Part shown: piece after piece, positions 33,974 to 41,681 of the stretch
Position numbering within the stretch: position 1 is the stretch's first letter
Layout: the number at the start of each line of letters is the position of its first letter
From: Candidatus Altimarinota bacterium
GTDB taxonomy: Bacteria > Patescibacteriota > Gracilibacteria > UBA4473
Assembly: GCA_021734525.1 (NCBI GenBank)
Contig: JAIPIW010000003.1
Coordinates: 1 to 54,526, forward strand
Direction: 5' to 3'
DNA: 54,526 bases
Translations under genes and position numbers: made by a program
The notes under the pieces: generated by a model
The model's input: the letters and a program-made list of their open reading frames with translations, nothing else
Told to the model about the DNA's origin: nothing
The model's database searches: none

Positions 33974-34705
33974 ATGAAGAAATGTCTTCTAATTCTCAGT
34001 ATAATATGCTTTTCTGCCTTAGTGCCTAATCTGACACTAGCAGAAGAATGTACGGGAGATAATAGTTGTTATCGAATAGAACTAAGAGAATCTATTGGTA
34101 GTAATGATGCTATTACTGGTGGTACCGGAATGGAACTTACCAAAAATTATATTGCCATCCTTTATAAGTACGGCGCCTCTATTATTGGAATTATTTGTGT
34201 CCTAATCATTGTTATTTCTGGTATCCAAATTATTACTGGTGGAGCTAGTTCAGAAGGAGTTACTCAAGCTAAAACAAGAATTTTTAATTCTCTCCTAAGC
34301 TTAATGTTACTCTTTTTTTCTGCCATGATTCTCAAGACTATTAATCCAGGATTTTTTAGGCGTGGTTTGAATATAGAAAGACAAGAAGTAACTATAGCTG
34401 GCGATCTAGCAGAAAAACCAGGACTTTGTAGTATCGGATCTGTCCCACCAAGTTGTTATAATGCGCAGGGACAACGCAACCCAGGAGCTTGTAAAGCAGA
34501 AGGACCAGAACTTTGTAGGGCCATAGGACTACCAGATAAAGAAGGAAATTGTGTTAAGGATCTACAAAATACCCTTTCCGCTGGAAACTTCTTCTCTGCT
34601 TTACCAGCATGCGCAGCAGGGATAGGTAATCTTGTAGATGGAGCCTATGGTAATTGTACTAAAGCTGCCTTTGAGCTCTGGAACGAAGCTCATTGTCAAA
34701 GCTAG
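33974..34705 (+). CDS. VirB2/TrbC-like membrane protein with Cys-rich C-terminus
   Basis: 243 residues. A signal peptide (about 1-23, ending TLAEE) is followed by two helices near 60-80 and 97-117 (YGASIIGIICVLIIVISGIQII; then SLLSLMLLFFSAMILK), the TrbC/VirB2 pattern. The last 110 residues contain about nine Cys (CSIGSVPPSC, GACKAEGPELC and others), likely paired in disulfides outside the membrane. This tail sets it apart from the three similar proteins at 39982-41548. It ends the 31153-34705 operon. Confidence 0.7.
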   Translation: MKKCLLILSIICFSALVPNLTLAEECTGDNSCYRIELRESIGSNDAITGGTGMELTKNYIAILYKYGASIIGIICVLIIVISGIQIITGGASSEGVTQAKTRIFNSLLSLMLLFFSAMILKTINPGFFRRGLNIERQEVTIAGDLAEKPGLCSIGSVPPSCYNAQGQRNPGACKAEGPELCRAIGLPDKEGNCVKDLQNTLSAGNFFSALPACAAGIGNLVDGAYGNCTKAAFELWNEAHCQS

Positions 34706-34719
34706 CTTGAGAATAAAAT

Positions 34720-34747
34720 TTGACACTTTTAAGGAAAAAAGTAATGT
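34720..34747 (+). promoter_or_regulatory. Promoter of the L21 gene
   Basis: A consensus TTGACA (34720-34725), a 16-bp spacer and TAATGT (34742-34747) give a start near 34755 and a leader of about 70 nt. ACACTTTTAA near the -35 pairs imperfectly with TTAAAGTGT near 34774-34782. Confidence 0.65.
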
Positions 34748-34799
34748 CTTCCCGCTTTTCCACGAGTTAGGGATTAAAGTGTAAAACAAATTACCTCCT

Positions 34800-34816
34800 A
34801 ATCGTGATTAACGATT
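34800..34816 (+). promoter_or_regulatory. Leader hairpin just before the L21 start
   Basis: AATCGT (34800-34805), loop GATTA, ACGATT (34811-34816): a perfect 6-bp stem ending 7 bases before the L21 ATG. Its position over the ribosome-binding region fits autogenous or accessibility control, but this is inference. Confidence 0.45.
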
Positions 34817-34823
34817 CAATAAC

Positions 34824-35309
34824 ATGATTGCAGTAGCAAAAATCGGTGGACATCAAGCACTAGTCCAAATCGGCGACGAACTAGAAGTAGATAAATTAGA
34901 TACCGAAGTTGGTAAGAACATTACTCTCGATACTTTACTTATCAGCGAAGAAGACGGTACAAATTTTCAAGTTGGTACTCCTTTCTTGGACGTAAAAGTA
35001 GAAGCCAAAATTCTAGAACACGGACGAGGTCGCAAGGTTAAAGTGTTTAAGATGAAACCAAGAAAGCGTTATCGTCGAACACTTGGTCACAGACAAGACT
35101 ATACTCTTATCGAAATCACTAAGATTGGAGCAAGTAGTGCTAAGCCTGTTAAGAAAGAAGTAGTTGTTAAAGAAACTAAAGTAGTAACCAAAAAGGAAGT
35201 TACTAAAGTAGCACCAAAAAAAACTACCAAGAAAACTGTTGTTAAAAAGACTGTTGCCAAAAAGCCAGCTACCAAGAAACCAGCAGCTAAGAAAACTACT
35301 AAAAAGTAA
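34824..35309 (+). CDS. rplU: Ribosomal protein L21 with a histone-H1-like basic tail
   Basis: 161 residues. Residues 1-103 are a complete bL21 domain: MIAVAKIGGHQALVQIGDEL, DTLLISEEDG, and the rRNA-binding end VFKMKPRKRYRRTLGHRQDYTLIEI. L21 normally stops there. This protein continues for about 57 residues of Lys/Ala/Thr/Val/Pro repeats (KKTVAKKPATKKPAAKKTTKK), the low-complexity pattern of histone H1 and bacterial AlgP/Hc1-like tails. The tail likely binds nucleic acid non-specifically. rpmA (L27), its usual operon partner, does not follow. The convergent guaA ends 1 bp away. Confidence 0.93.
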   Translation: MIAVAKIGGHQALVQIGDELEVDKLDTEVGKNITLDTLLISEEDGTNFQVGTPFLDVKVEAKILEHGRGRKVKVFKMKPRKRYRRTLGHRQDYTLIEITKIGASSAKPVKKEVVVKETKVVTKKEVTKVAPKKTTKKTVVKKTVAKKPATKKPAAKKTTKK

Positions 35310-35310
35310 A

Positions 35311-37134
35311 TTACTCCCACTCAATAGTTCCGGGAGGTTTACTAGTAACGTCTAAGAATACGGCGGATATTTTTTCTTCTTGTAAAATACCAGCAGCTAT
35401 TTTAGCAAAAAAATCCCAAGGAAGTTTACCGACACTAGCTGACATTGCATCGATAGAATCTATGGGACGAAGAATAATCGTCTCTTCTCCGGTTTTATTG
35501 AAAGAGATAGGGATTAAGACTGTCGGAAACTGCCATACTTTTTCATAGAGATTCATTTCCTGAAGAGTTCTACTCACAATATCATCTGCTGTTTGGAGAA
35601 TTTTTACCCTGTCTGTGGTAATGCTTTTTTTGTGTAGTTGTACCTCTTTAATTTCTCCGGAGAAATTTTTATCTAGCAACACTAATCCCCTATTAATCTT
35701 CGCATAATGATTAATTAAATTAGTAGCGTGTTTTTCTAGTTCTTCTAAAGGTTTACTTTTATCTATTCCCGTGAGGATAGCCGGATGTCTGTACGTCCTA
35801 AAATCTCCTTGTACTCCCACGGATTTAATAGGAAGAACGATAAAAGGTTTCTTATTTTTCTGGAGAGTAAAAGCACTAATCTTGTCATCCAGTAGTTCAT
35901 CCTTGGTGATACTCAATTCTTCTTCATTACAAAGAATCCGGACACCAAGTCCGGGCCCCGGAAAAGGATGGCGCCAGACAAGTTCTTTGGGGAGTCCTAA
36001 TAACTCTCCTAGAGCTCTTACCTCATCCTTATATAGTTCTTTGATGGGTTCGATGATCTTTCCCTCATCTATTAGTTTCTGTACTTCCGGGGCACGATTG
36101 TGATGCGTCTTAATCTTATCTGCATGGGCAGTTCCCCCAGTTTCTATCGTGTCTGGATAAATAGTTCCTTGAGCTAGTAACCAGTTCTCATGTAAATCAT
36201 GTTTGGTGAAGAAGTCCCTTTGGACATCTAAGAAAGTATGTCCAATAACTTCTCGTTTCTGTTCTGGATCATAGATATTTTGGAGATTAGATAAGAAACG
36301 TTCTCCTTCTTCAAGGATAGTCAAATCCGCACCTAATTTTCTTATTTCTGTTCCCACAAAATCTACTTCTCCTTTTCTCATTAATCCAGTGTCTACAAAA
36401 AGACCTTTTACTCTTTTTGGACCAAGAATTTCTGTCAGCAACATAAAACTGACGGTGGAATCCACTCCACCAGAAACAAAGAGAAAAACATTCTTCTCCC
36501 CTACTTGTTCCTTAATTTTCTTTTTTTCTTCTTCTAAAAACTTCTCCATGGTCCAATCTCTAGCAACACCACAGATTTTTAGGAAATTCTCAAAAACTTT
36601 AGTACCGAATTCTGAATGAGTTACCTCTAAATGGAATTGGGTGGAAAAGATATTTTTATCTGGATGATAAAAAGCTGCATTCTGACAATGCTCTGTTTGA
36701 GCACAAACAATAAATCCTGGCGCAGGGATTTCTACTTCGTCTACGTGATTCATCCAGAAAATAGATTTTTCTGGAACATCCTTAAACAAAGGAAATTCTT
36801 TATTATGTATCACTTCCGCCCGTCCAAATTCTCCTTTTTTTCCTGGTATTACTTTTCCTCCCAAAGAATGAGTAATGAACTGATGACCATAACAAATACC
36901 AAGAATAGGAAGACCAAGATCAAAGATTTTCTTGTCACATTTAGGAGAATCTTTGGCAAAAACACTCTGAGGTCCTCCAGACATAATGATTCCTTTAATT
37001 TTCTCATCCTTAAATTTCTCCAAGGGAGTTGAGATATCCCAGATTTCGGCTAGGACATTCTGCCGTCTAATACGATTGGCAATGAGGTGGGCGTATTGTC
37101 CGCCAAAGTCCAGGATAATTATTTTTTCATACAT
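35311..37134 (-). CDS. guaA: GMP synthase (glutamine-hydrolysing)
   Basis: 607 residues. It converts XMP to GMP with ATP and glutamine. The N-terminal class I amidotransferase has Cys81 in GICYGHQF and the His/Glu pair in TQFHLEVTH. The ATP-pyrophosphatase P-loop SGGVDST lies near residue 225. The C-terminal XMP-binding part includes WRHPFPGPGLGVRI and the final SKPPGTIEWE. It is longer than the usual 510-525 residues because of extra sequence between the HPFPGPGLG loop and the C-terminus (about residues 415-520), where longer GuaA versions also carry an insertion. It is monocistronic and leftward, with no Shine-Dalgarno. Confidence 0.96.
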   Translation of the reverse strand: MYEKIIILDFGGQYAHLIANRIRRQNVLAEIWDISTPLEKFKDEKIKGIIMSGGPQSVFAKDSPKCDKKIFDLGLPILGICYGHQFITHSLGGKVIPGKKGEFGRAEVIHNKEFPLFKDVPEKSIFWMNHVDEVEIPAPGFIVCAQTEHCQNAAFYHPDKNIFSTQFHLEVTHSEFGTKVFENFLKICGVARDWTMEKFLEEEKKKIKEQVGEKNVFLFVSGGVDSTVSFMLLTEILGPKRVKGLFVDTGLMRKGEVDFVGTEIRKLGADLTILEEGERFLSNLQNIYDPEQKREVIGHTFLDVQRDFFTKHDLHENWLLAQGTIYPDTIETGGTAHADKIKTHHNRAPEVQKLIDEGKIIEPIKELYKDEVRALGELLGLPKELVWRHPFPGPGLGVRILCNEEELSITKDELLDDKISAFTLQKNKKPFIVLPIKSVGVQGDFRTYRHPAILTGIDKSKPLEELEKHATNLINHYAKINRGLVLLDKNFSGEIKEVQLHKKSITTDRVKILQTADDIVSRTLQEMNLYEKVWQFPTVLIPISFNKTGEETIILRPIDSIDAMSASVGKLPWDFFAKIAAGILQEEKISAVFLDVTSKPPGTIEWE

Positions 37135-37149
37135 TTTTGTGTCGAAATT

Positions 37150-38112
37150 CTAGCGTTGCCGAGTGAATTTCACAAATACATCTCCTCCAATGTCCTTTGT
37201 GTCTACCAACTTAAATCCCGTTAAATCAACCTCTTTAGTAAAACTATTTTTCCCTTTTCCAAAAATTTCTGGAGCTATAAATAGCTGTATCTCATCTATT
37301 AGGTTTTTTTGTAATAAGTCTGTGCAAACAGTTGCTCCACATTCAGTCATAATAGAATCTATTCCTTTCTTCCCACATTCTTCTAGAACTTCTTCTAGAT
37401 TATGTGTTTTAAAGAAATGAATATTCCTATTTGGAATACTAAATATCTTAGATTTCTTTGGTATTTCTCTTTCTCCCACCACAATCAGATCTGGGTTAGA
37501 AGAACCGTCTAATCTACAATCCAGACTTGGGTCATCTTGTAATATTGTTTCTGTAGTAGTTAAAATAGCAGAGTATTGTGCTCTCATTTCATGAACTTTT
37601 TTTCTGGAAAATTCATTGGAAATATATCTACTAGGCCCGGTTATTTTCCCATCTAAACTTTGTGCTAACTTTACTGTTACATACGGTAAACCCGTATTAA
37701 CAAACTTTTCTAAAAAAGGATTAAGTGAATTACATTTCTCATTTAGTTGCATTTCTACTTCTATCCCTGCCTTCTTAATCTTTTCCAAATTTCTTCCTCC
37801 AAACTTAGGATCCAAACTACCCACAATAATTTTCTTGGGGGTTTTTTGGATAAGTAAGTCCGTACAACTGGGAGTTTTTTTATGAGGAAAAATGTCACAA
37901 GGCTCTAGAGTTATATAGATCTCACAATAGTTTATGTTTTCTAGGTCTTTTATAGCATTTACTTCTGCATGTTCTCCACCAAATTTTTCGTGAACCCCTT
38001 GTCCAATAATCTTACCATCTTTAACCACTATGCACCCCACCCTAGGATTGGGTGCAACTATGTGTGGGTCTATTTTGGTCGCTAAATCAGCTGCTAAATC
38101 AAGAAAGTTCAT
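37150..38112 (-). CDS. ribD: Bifunctional riboflavin deaminase/reductase RibD
   Basis: 320 residues from ATG 38112 (MNFLDLAADLA); an upstream start lies inside ribE. The N-terminal deaminase domain shows the zinc motif GEHAEVNAI and LEPCDIFPHKKTPSC. The C-terminal reductase domain begins with YVTVKLAQSLDGKI and includes the NADPH-binding late segment SIMTECGATVCTDLL. It performs the second and third steps after GTP cyclohydrolase II. It overlaps ribE by 14 bp, so the pair is co-translated. ribBA and ribH are not nearby. Confidence 0.94.
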   Translation of the reverse strand: MNFLDLAADLATKIDPHIVAPNPRVGCIVVKDGKIIGQGVHEKFGGEHAEVNAIKDLENINYCEIYITLEPCDIFPHKKTPSCTDLLIQKTPKKIIVGSLDPKFGGRNLEKIKKAGIEVEMQLNEKCNSLNPFLEKFVNTGLPYVTVKLAQSLDGKITGPSRYISNEFSRKKVHEMRAQYSAILTTTETILQDDPSLDCRLDGSSNPDLIVVGEREIPKKSKIFSIPNRNIHFFKTHNLEEVLEECGKKGIDSIMTECGATVCTDLLQKNLIDEIQLFIAPEIFGKGKNSFTKEVDLTGFKLVDTKDIGGDVFVKFTRQR

Positions 38113-38677
38113 GAGCACGTAGGATATATTTACCAAGGATATCGAACTCTAGATTAACAAAATCCCCTACTTTTTTTTCAGAAAGATTAGTTACCTTCCA
38201 AGTATGAGAAATTACACAAACTTCGAACCAACCTTCTCCTATTTTAGAAACTGTTAAAGAAATTCCATCCATCGCGATGGAACCTTTTTCTACTATGAAT
38301 TTTGCTTTATCTTTACCGAGAGAAATACGAAATTTCCAATAATCCCCTTGCTTATTTATATCCAAAATCTCCCCTGTTCCATCGATATGACCAGAGACCA
38401 CATGACCAGAATTTCGTTCTTCTATTCTGGCCGCTCTTTCTAAATTAATTTTGTCTCCCACTTTTGCTGCTCCAAAAATAGTCTTATTTCGTGATTCTTC
38501 CATAATCTCTACCGTAAAAGAATCTTCTTCCTTTTGTATAACCGTGGCACACATGCCAGAAAGAGCAATAGACTCTCCAATATCTAATGGATCTGTTATA
38601 TTATAATATAATATGGTAAATTTATTTCCCGTAATTTCCTTTATTTCTCCGGTAGTTTCTACTATCCCTGTAAACAT
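38099..38677 (-). CDS. ribE: Riboflavin synthase alpha chain RibE
   Basis: 192 residues with two tandem lumazine-binding barrels: MFTGIVETTGEIKEI at the start of the first and GHIDGTGEILDI at the start of the second. SIALSGMCATV corresponds to the conserved GDSIAVNGVCLTV-type strand and SIAMDGISLTV to its second-repeat counterpart. It dismutates two lumazines to riboflavin and the pyrimidine precursor. An exact copy of the 16-bp AT palindrome encodes residues about 22-27 (ILYYNI) within the first barrel, without lengthening the domain compared with other bacterial RibE. Confidence 0.94.
   Translation of the reverse strand: MFTGIVETTGEIKEITGNKFTILYYNITDPLDIGESIALSGMCATVIQKEEDSFTVEIMEESRNKTIFGAAKVGDKINLERAARIEERNSGHVVSGHIDGTGEILDINKQGDYWKFRISLGKDKAKFIVEKGSIAMDGISLTVSKIGEGWFEVCVISHTWKVTNLSEKKVGDFVNLEFDILGKYILRAHELS
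38596..38611. repeat. 16-bp AT palindrome, copy 6 (inside the ribE coding sequence)
   Basis: Exact TTATATTATAATATAA within ribE, read as Ile-Leu-Tyr-Tyr-Asn-Ile. It is the only copy wholly inside a conserved gene. Confidence 0.95.
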
Positions 38678-38688
38678 TATTTATAGAT

Positions 38689-39297
38689 TTAGAATTTGTA
38701 ATTTTTTAGTTTATTGAACCACTTTTTCATTTCCTCTTCTGTTCTTAATCTGGTCATTCCTAAGATAAACTGATCAAATTTCTTTATTCCACAAAAGCTA
38801 AAAATAGCTTTTATTTGTAAGAACAAAACATTCTTCTTCTGAAATACTTTGTAATACCAAGAAGGACCATCTGCAGTCCACACGCAAAGTAATTTCTTAG
38901 CCTTCATCAAACCCACAGGATGTCCTTGCGGAACAATTCGAGACAGAAAAGAAACTCTAGACAGCTTCTTTTCTGTTTTACCAGCTACAAATTTAAATAA
39001 TTTCCGGTGTTGTACCACTCCATCTATAAAATTCTTAAAAGCTGCCGGAGAGCCATAGTTCCACATTGGAGATGTAATCACCACAACATCCGCTTCTTGT
39101 AATTCTTTAGTTGGTTCATCAAATTTAGATGAAAAACCATGTTTAATGGGATTGGTTTCAATCCAAGGAAAATCTAGTGACCGGAAACGTTTTACTGCAA
39201 AACCTTGTTCTTTGGCACTTTCTTCCAAAGTATCTGCATTTTTTTCGCAAAGGGTATCTAAATCTGGGTGGGCGGTGATAATTACTACTTTCTTCAT
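38689..39297 (-). CDS. Flavodoxin-fold NAD(P)H oxidoreductase (NQO/MdaB-like)
   Basis: 202 residues from ATG 39297 (MKKVVIITAHPDLDTLCEKNA); a longer reading frame upstream adds unlikely Phe-rich sequence. The start is the phosphate-binding loop of Flavodoxin_2-type quinone reductases. ITSPMWNYGSPAAFKNFIDGV is the conserved flavin-site segment. It would use FMN or FAD to reduce quinones or other acceptors. It lies 11 bp upstream of ribE on the same strand, linking flavin synthesis to a flavin user. Confidence 0.86.
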   Translation of the reverse strand: MKKVVIITAHPDLDTLCEKNADTLEESAKEQGFAVKRFRSLDFPWIETNPIKHGFSSKFDEPTKELQEADVVVITSPMWNYGSPAAFKNFIDGVVQHRKLFKFVAGKTEKKLSRVSFLSRIVPQGHPVGLMKAKKLLCVWTADGPSWYYKVFQKKNVLFLQIKAIFSFCGIKKFDQFILGMTRLRTEEEMKKWFNKLKNYKF

Positions 39298-39378
39298 GGA
39301 GTTTTTATAGAAAGATTCTGCCCAAAAAAAACCAAAAGACAAGTTTTTAGTTTAGTGAGTAGTCATCTCTTTTACTTA

Positions 39379-39407
39379 TTGCCAAAATTCACTAATTTTT
39401 GTAACGT
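39379..39407 (+). promoter_or_regulatory. Promoter of the 39431 gene
   Basis: TTGCCA (39379-39384), a 17-bp spacer and TAACGT (39402-39407) give a start near 39414, about 17 bases before the ATG. Confidence 0.45.
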
Positions 39408-39430
39408 ACGCTCGTAATTTCCTTTTAAAC

Positions 39431-39952
39431 ATGACCGACGATCAGCAAAATCAAAATCAGGGAGATACTCAGCCTACTCCTCCCACTCCTCCAGTTCCAC
39501 CAGCAGATCAAGGTGCCGGACAAGCACAACCAGCTGGAACGCAAAGCACCTCTCAAACTACTCCTCCAGATCCCAATAGTAGAAGTGGACAATTAGGTCC
39601 CCGAGATAAACATATCTTTACTATTCCTGCTCACCCCAACACTACTTTTGATGAAGAAAACTTTCTAATCCTTCTTGAAGGCTCTATTTCTCTTACCATG
39701 GAGGAAAAGAAAAGAGTTATTGATGCGATCCCACGATTAAAAATAGAACAAATCAATGAACTTATTAAGATTTTCGAAGAAGAAAAGCAGAAGTTTTCTG
39801 AATTAGAAAAAGAGTTTTCTGACGACGTTGCTAAACTAAAAAAAGAACGGGAAAAAGAAATTCAACTGGGGGAAATTAAACAAGAAGAACAAGCTGAAAG
39901 TGCTTCAGAAGAAGCAGAAGCAGAAGCTCTACGGAAAAAATTAATGGGATAG
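39431..39952 (+). CDS. Small hypothetical protein with disordered Pro/Gln N-terminus and coiled coil
   Basis: 173 residues. The first 60 are low-complexity Gln/Pro/Thr/Ala. A short globular part with FTIPAHPNTTFDEENFLILLEGSI and MEEKKRVIDAIPRLKIEQINEL follows. The rest is a Glu/Lys coiled coil. There is no signal peptide or membrane segment, so it is probably cytoplasmic. The family is not recognised. It converges on the pilin-like operon and may be related to it only by position. Confidence 0.72.
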   Translation: MTDDQQNQNQGDTQPTPPTPPVPPADQGAGQAQPAGTQSTSQTTPPDPNSRSGQLGPRDKHIFTIPAHPNTTFDEENFLILLEGSISLTMEEKKRVIDAIPRLKIEQINELIKIFEEEKQKFSELEKEFSDDVAKLKKEREKEIQLGEIKQEEQAESASEEAEAEALRKKLMG

Positions 39953-39981
39953 AAGAAGTTTTATTCTGCACTTTGTTGTAC

Positions 39982-40431
39982 TTATGAACCACTATAGGTA
40001 ATAGCAATAATTGTTTTGGTCATAATGTAAGCACCCATGATTAAGACTAGTCCTACTAGTGACCAAATGAGGCCTTTTTTGGCTTTACTAATTTTGTCAG
40101 ATTCTCCTGCGGCAGTTACTAGATTAAAACAATTATAGATAATAAATAAAACCGCTACTGCTGCAGCTATTCCAGCTAATCCATTAGCAAATTTTTGCAT
40201 GATACTGGTTAAATCACTGACATCCCCTTTGGAATTCTTAAAAATTCCAGGTAAGTGTTTGGGAAACTCATCTTCTTTTACAAAACCAATATTCTCACTA
40301 GTTAAAGCCTCTCTTATAGAATACCCCTTATCCGTTGCAAGGTGTATTTTAGGATCCAATCCATGCACCTCTATACTGACCCCTCCCAAACTAGAGAACA
40401 ATACTAAACCAATAACAAGTATTTTTTTCAT
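39982..40431 (-). CDS. VirB2/TrbC-like two-helix membrane protein
   Basis: 149 residues. A signal peptide (about 1-24, ending VHG) precedes a short polar part. Two helices lie near 85-105 (GLAGIAAAVAVLFIIYNCFNLV) and 118-142 (LIWSLVGLVLIMGAYIMTKTII), separated by AAGESDKISKAKKG. This charged turn is shared with the other proteins of this type. VirB2/TrbC proteins are pilin subunits of conjugation-type systems. In this lineage such proteins are common without a full secretion apparatus. Its start overlaps the preceding gene's stop (ATGA). Confidence 0.78.
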   Translation of the reverse strand: MKKILVIGLVLFSSLGGVSIEVHGLDPKIHLATDKGYSIREALTSENIGFVKEDEFPKHLPGIFKNSKGDVSDLTSIMQKFANGLAGIAAAVAVLFIIYNCFNLVTAAGESDKISKAKKGLIWSLVGLVLIMGAYIMTKTIIAITYSGS

Positions 40432-41129
40432 GAGGTGGCAAAAATAAAGTAAAGAGCTTTCATTAAAGAATAACTAACAACAATGAAGAGTACCCCCAAT
40501 AAAGCATAGGTGAAGAAATTTTTAGATTTCTCTATGTCTTCCTCATTACTTCCTGCATATATCAGTCTAATTCCAGCGAAAACAAACATGGATAAAACTA
40601 TCGGTGCTACAAACTTCAGCAGGATATTAATAATTCGTGGGATATAATTAAGTAGTAACTTTTGATCTTCATTACGACCAATAACCCCCTGAACCTGGAC
40701 ACCTTTTGTTTTTGCATCTTCTGCTTTAATAGTAGTAAGAATACCTTTCTTTTCTGTATTATAACCAGTAATACCCTTATCTTTTGTCAATTTAGCATTA
40801 TTAATTGCCGTCTTGTAATCATTATTACAAAATTCTGCTTCATCTTTACTAATCTCCCCCTCAACATTAAATATCCTCAACCATTTCTTGTATCTATTTT
40901 CTCCTAAACAATCATCCAATTCTTCTCTAGCTTCTTCAGAAGCTGTAGCAAATTTCATTTCTACCTTCTTTATATTATCTTCAATATCCTTCAGTTTCGC
41001 AATATTTCTTTCATCCTGCACCTTCCACCAACTTGGAAAAAGAAGATCTTCTGTTCCCGGAGTAAATCCTTGCGCAAAAGATGTTCCGCTAATGAGAATT
41101 AATCCGATTCCTAAAATTATTTTCTTCAT
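40428..41129 (-). CDS. VirB2/TrbC-like membrane protein with a coiled-coil external domain
   Basis: 233 residues. A signal peptide (MKKIILGIGLILISGTSFAQ) is followed by about 120 residues of charged helix with two Cys (DDCLGENRY, AEFCNNDY). Two helices lie near 163-185 and 205-230 (FVAPIVLSMFVFAGIRLIY; FTYALLGVLFIVVSYSLMKAL), separated by AGSNEEDIEKSKN. It overlaps both neighbours (ATGA downstream, TAATG upstream), so the three genes form one translationally coupled operon. Confidence 0.77.
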   Translation of the reverse strand: MKKIILGIGLILISGTSFAQGFTPGTEDLLFPSWWKVQDERNIAKLKDIEDNIKKVEMKFATASEEAREELDDCLGENRYKKWLRIFNVEGEISKDEAEFCNNDYKTAINNAKLTKDKGITGYNTEKKGILTTIKAEDAKTKGVQVQGVIGRNEDQKLLLNYIPRIINILLKFVAPIVLSMFVFAGIRLIYAGSNEEDIEKSKNFFTYALLGVLFIVVSYSLMKALYFIFATS

Positions 41130-41548
41130 TACACGGAAAAAGAGAAATTAAGACCAATAACAAACCGCACAATAGCAACTGCTAGCATCGCTAAAACAGC
41201 AGCTACTGCTACCCAAAAAATAATATCTTTGGCTTTTTGTTTCATTTCCGAATCTCCAGAACTAAAGACAAAGTAAACACCAGCAATAATAATCATCACC
41301 ACACAAACAGCTAAAAAAGCCATTATGAACCCATTAGAAATCCCCGGAATTAGGTTTTCGACCACATAATCCTGTCCAGTTGCTCCAGCAGTTCCAGTCA
41401 CTCGACCACTACCATCATTACCAATAATCCCTTCACTATTCGTTACTGGTCCAGGTAATACTCCACCAGTAAAAACTGGCGGAACACTTGTTGCCAAAAC
41501 CATTTCCCCAAAAAACAAGAAACTTAAGACAAAAATTAATTTTTTCAT
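41129..41548 (-). CDS. VirB2/TrbC-like two-helix membrane protein, first of the operon
   Basis: 139 residues from ATG 41548 (MKKLIFVLSFLFFGEMVLA, a signal peptide). A longer frame from 41593 is rejected because it adds non-signal sequence ahead of it. A Gly/Thr/Val-rich segment with VTNSEGIIGNDGSGRVTG precedes two helices (GFIMAFLAVCVVMIIIAGVYFV; IIFWVAVAAVLAMLAVAIV) with the charged turn SSGDSEMKQKAKD. Of the five similar proteins in this window it is the smallest and the most pilin-like. It is transcribed away from the PilT gene. Confidence 0.77.
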   Translation of the reverse strand: MKKLIFVLSFLFFGEMVLATSVPPVFTGGVLPGPVTNSEGIIGNDGSGRVTGTAGATGQDYVVENLIPGISNGFIMAFLAVCVVMIIIAGVYFVFSSGDSEMKQKAKDIIFWVAVAAVLAMLAVAIVRFVIGLNFSFSV

Positions 41549-41630
41549 ATTTAAAAGCCTTTTAATTGTATAGACAGAACTATTATTTGGCAAAAAGTGT
41601 TTTCTACTTGCTTATTTTAACCCCTAGGCC

Positions 41631-41659
41631 TTGTAATAAGGGTTAATTCATGATATAAT
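41631..41659 (+). promoter_or_regulatory. Promoter of the PilT-like ATPase gene
   Basis: TTGTAA (41631-41636), a 17-bp spacer and a perfect TATAAT (41654-41659). The -10 box overlaps the ATG at 41658, so transcription should begin near 41666, downstream of that ATG. Confidence 0.75.
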
Positions 41660-41681
41660 GAAAAGAATATTAAACTTCTTT

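Noticed and set aside
35013-35324. Long antisense frames over the L21 tail
   Set aside because: They are mirror images of the Lys-rich repeats (giving Phe/Leu/Val-rich frames) on the opposite strand of a clear ribosomal protein gene.
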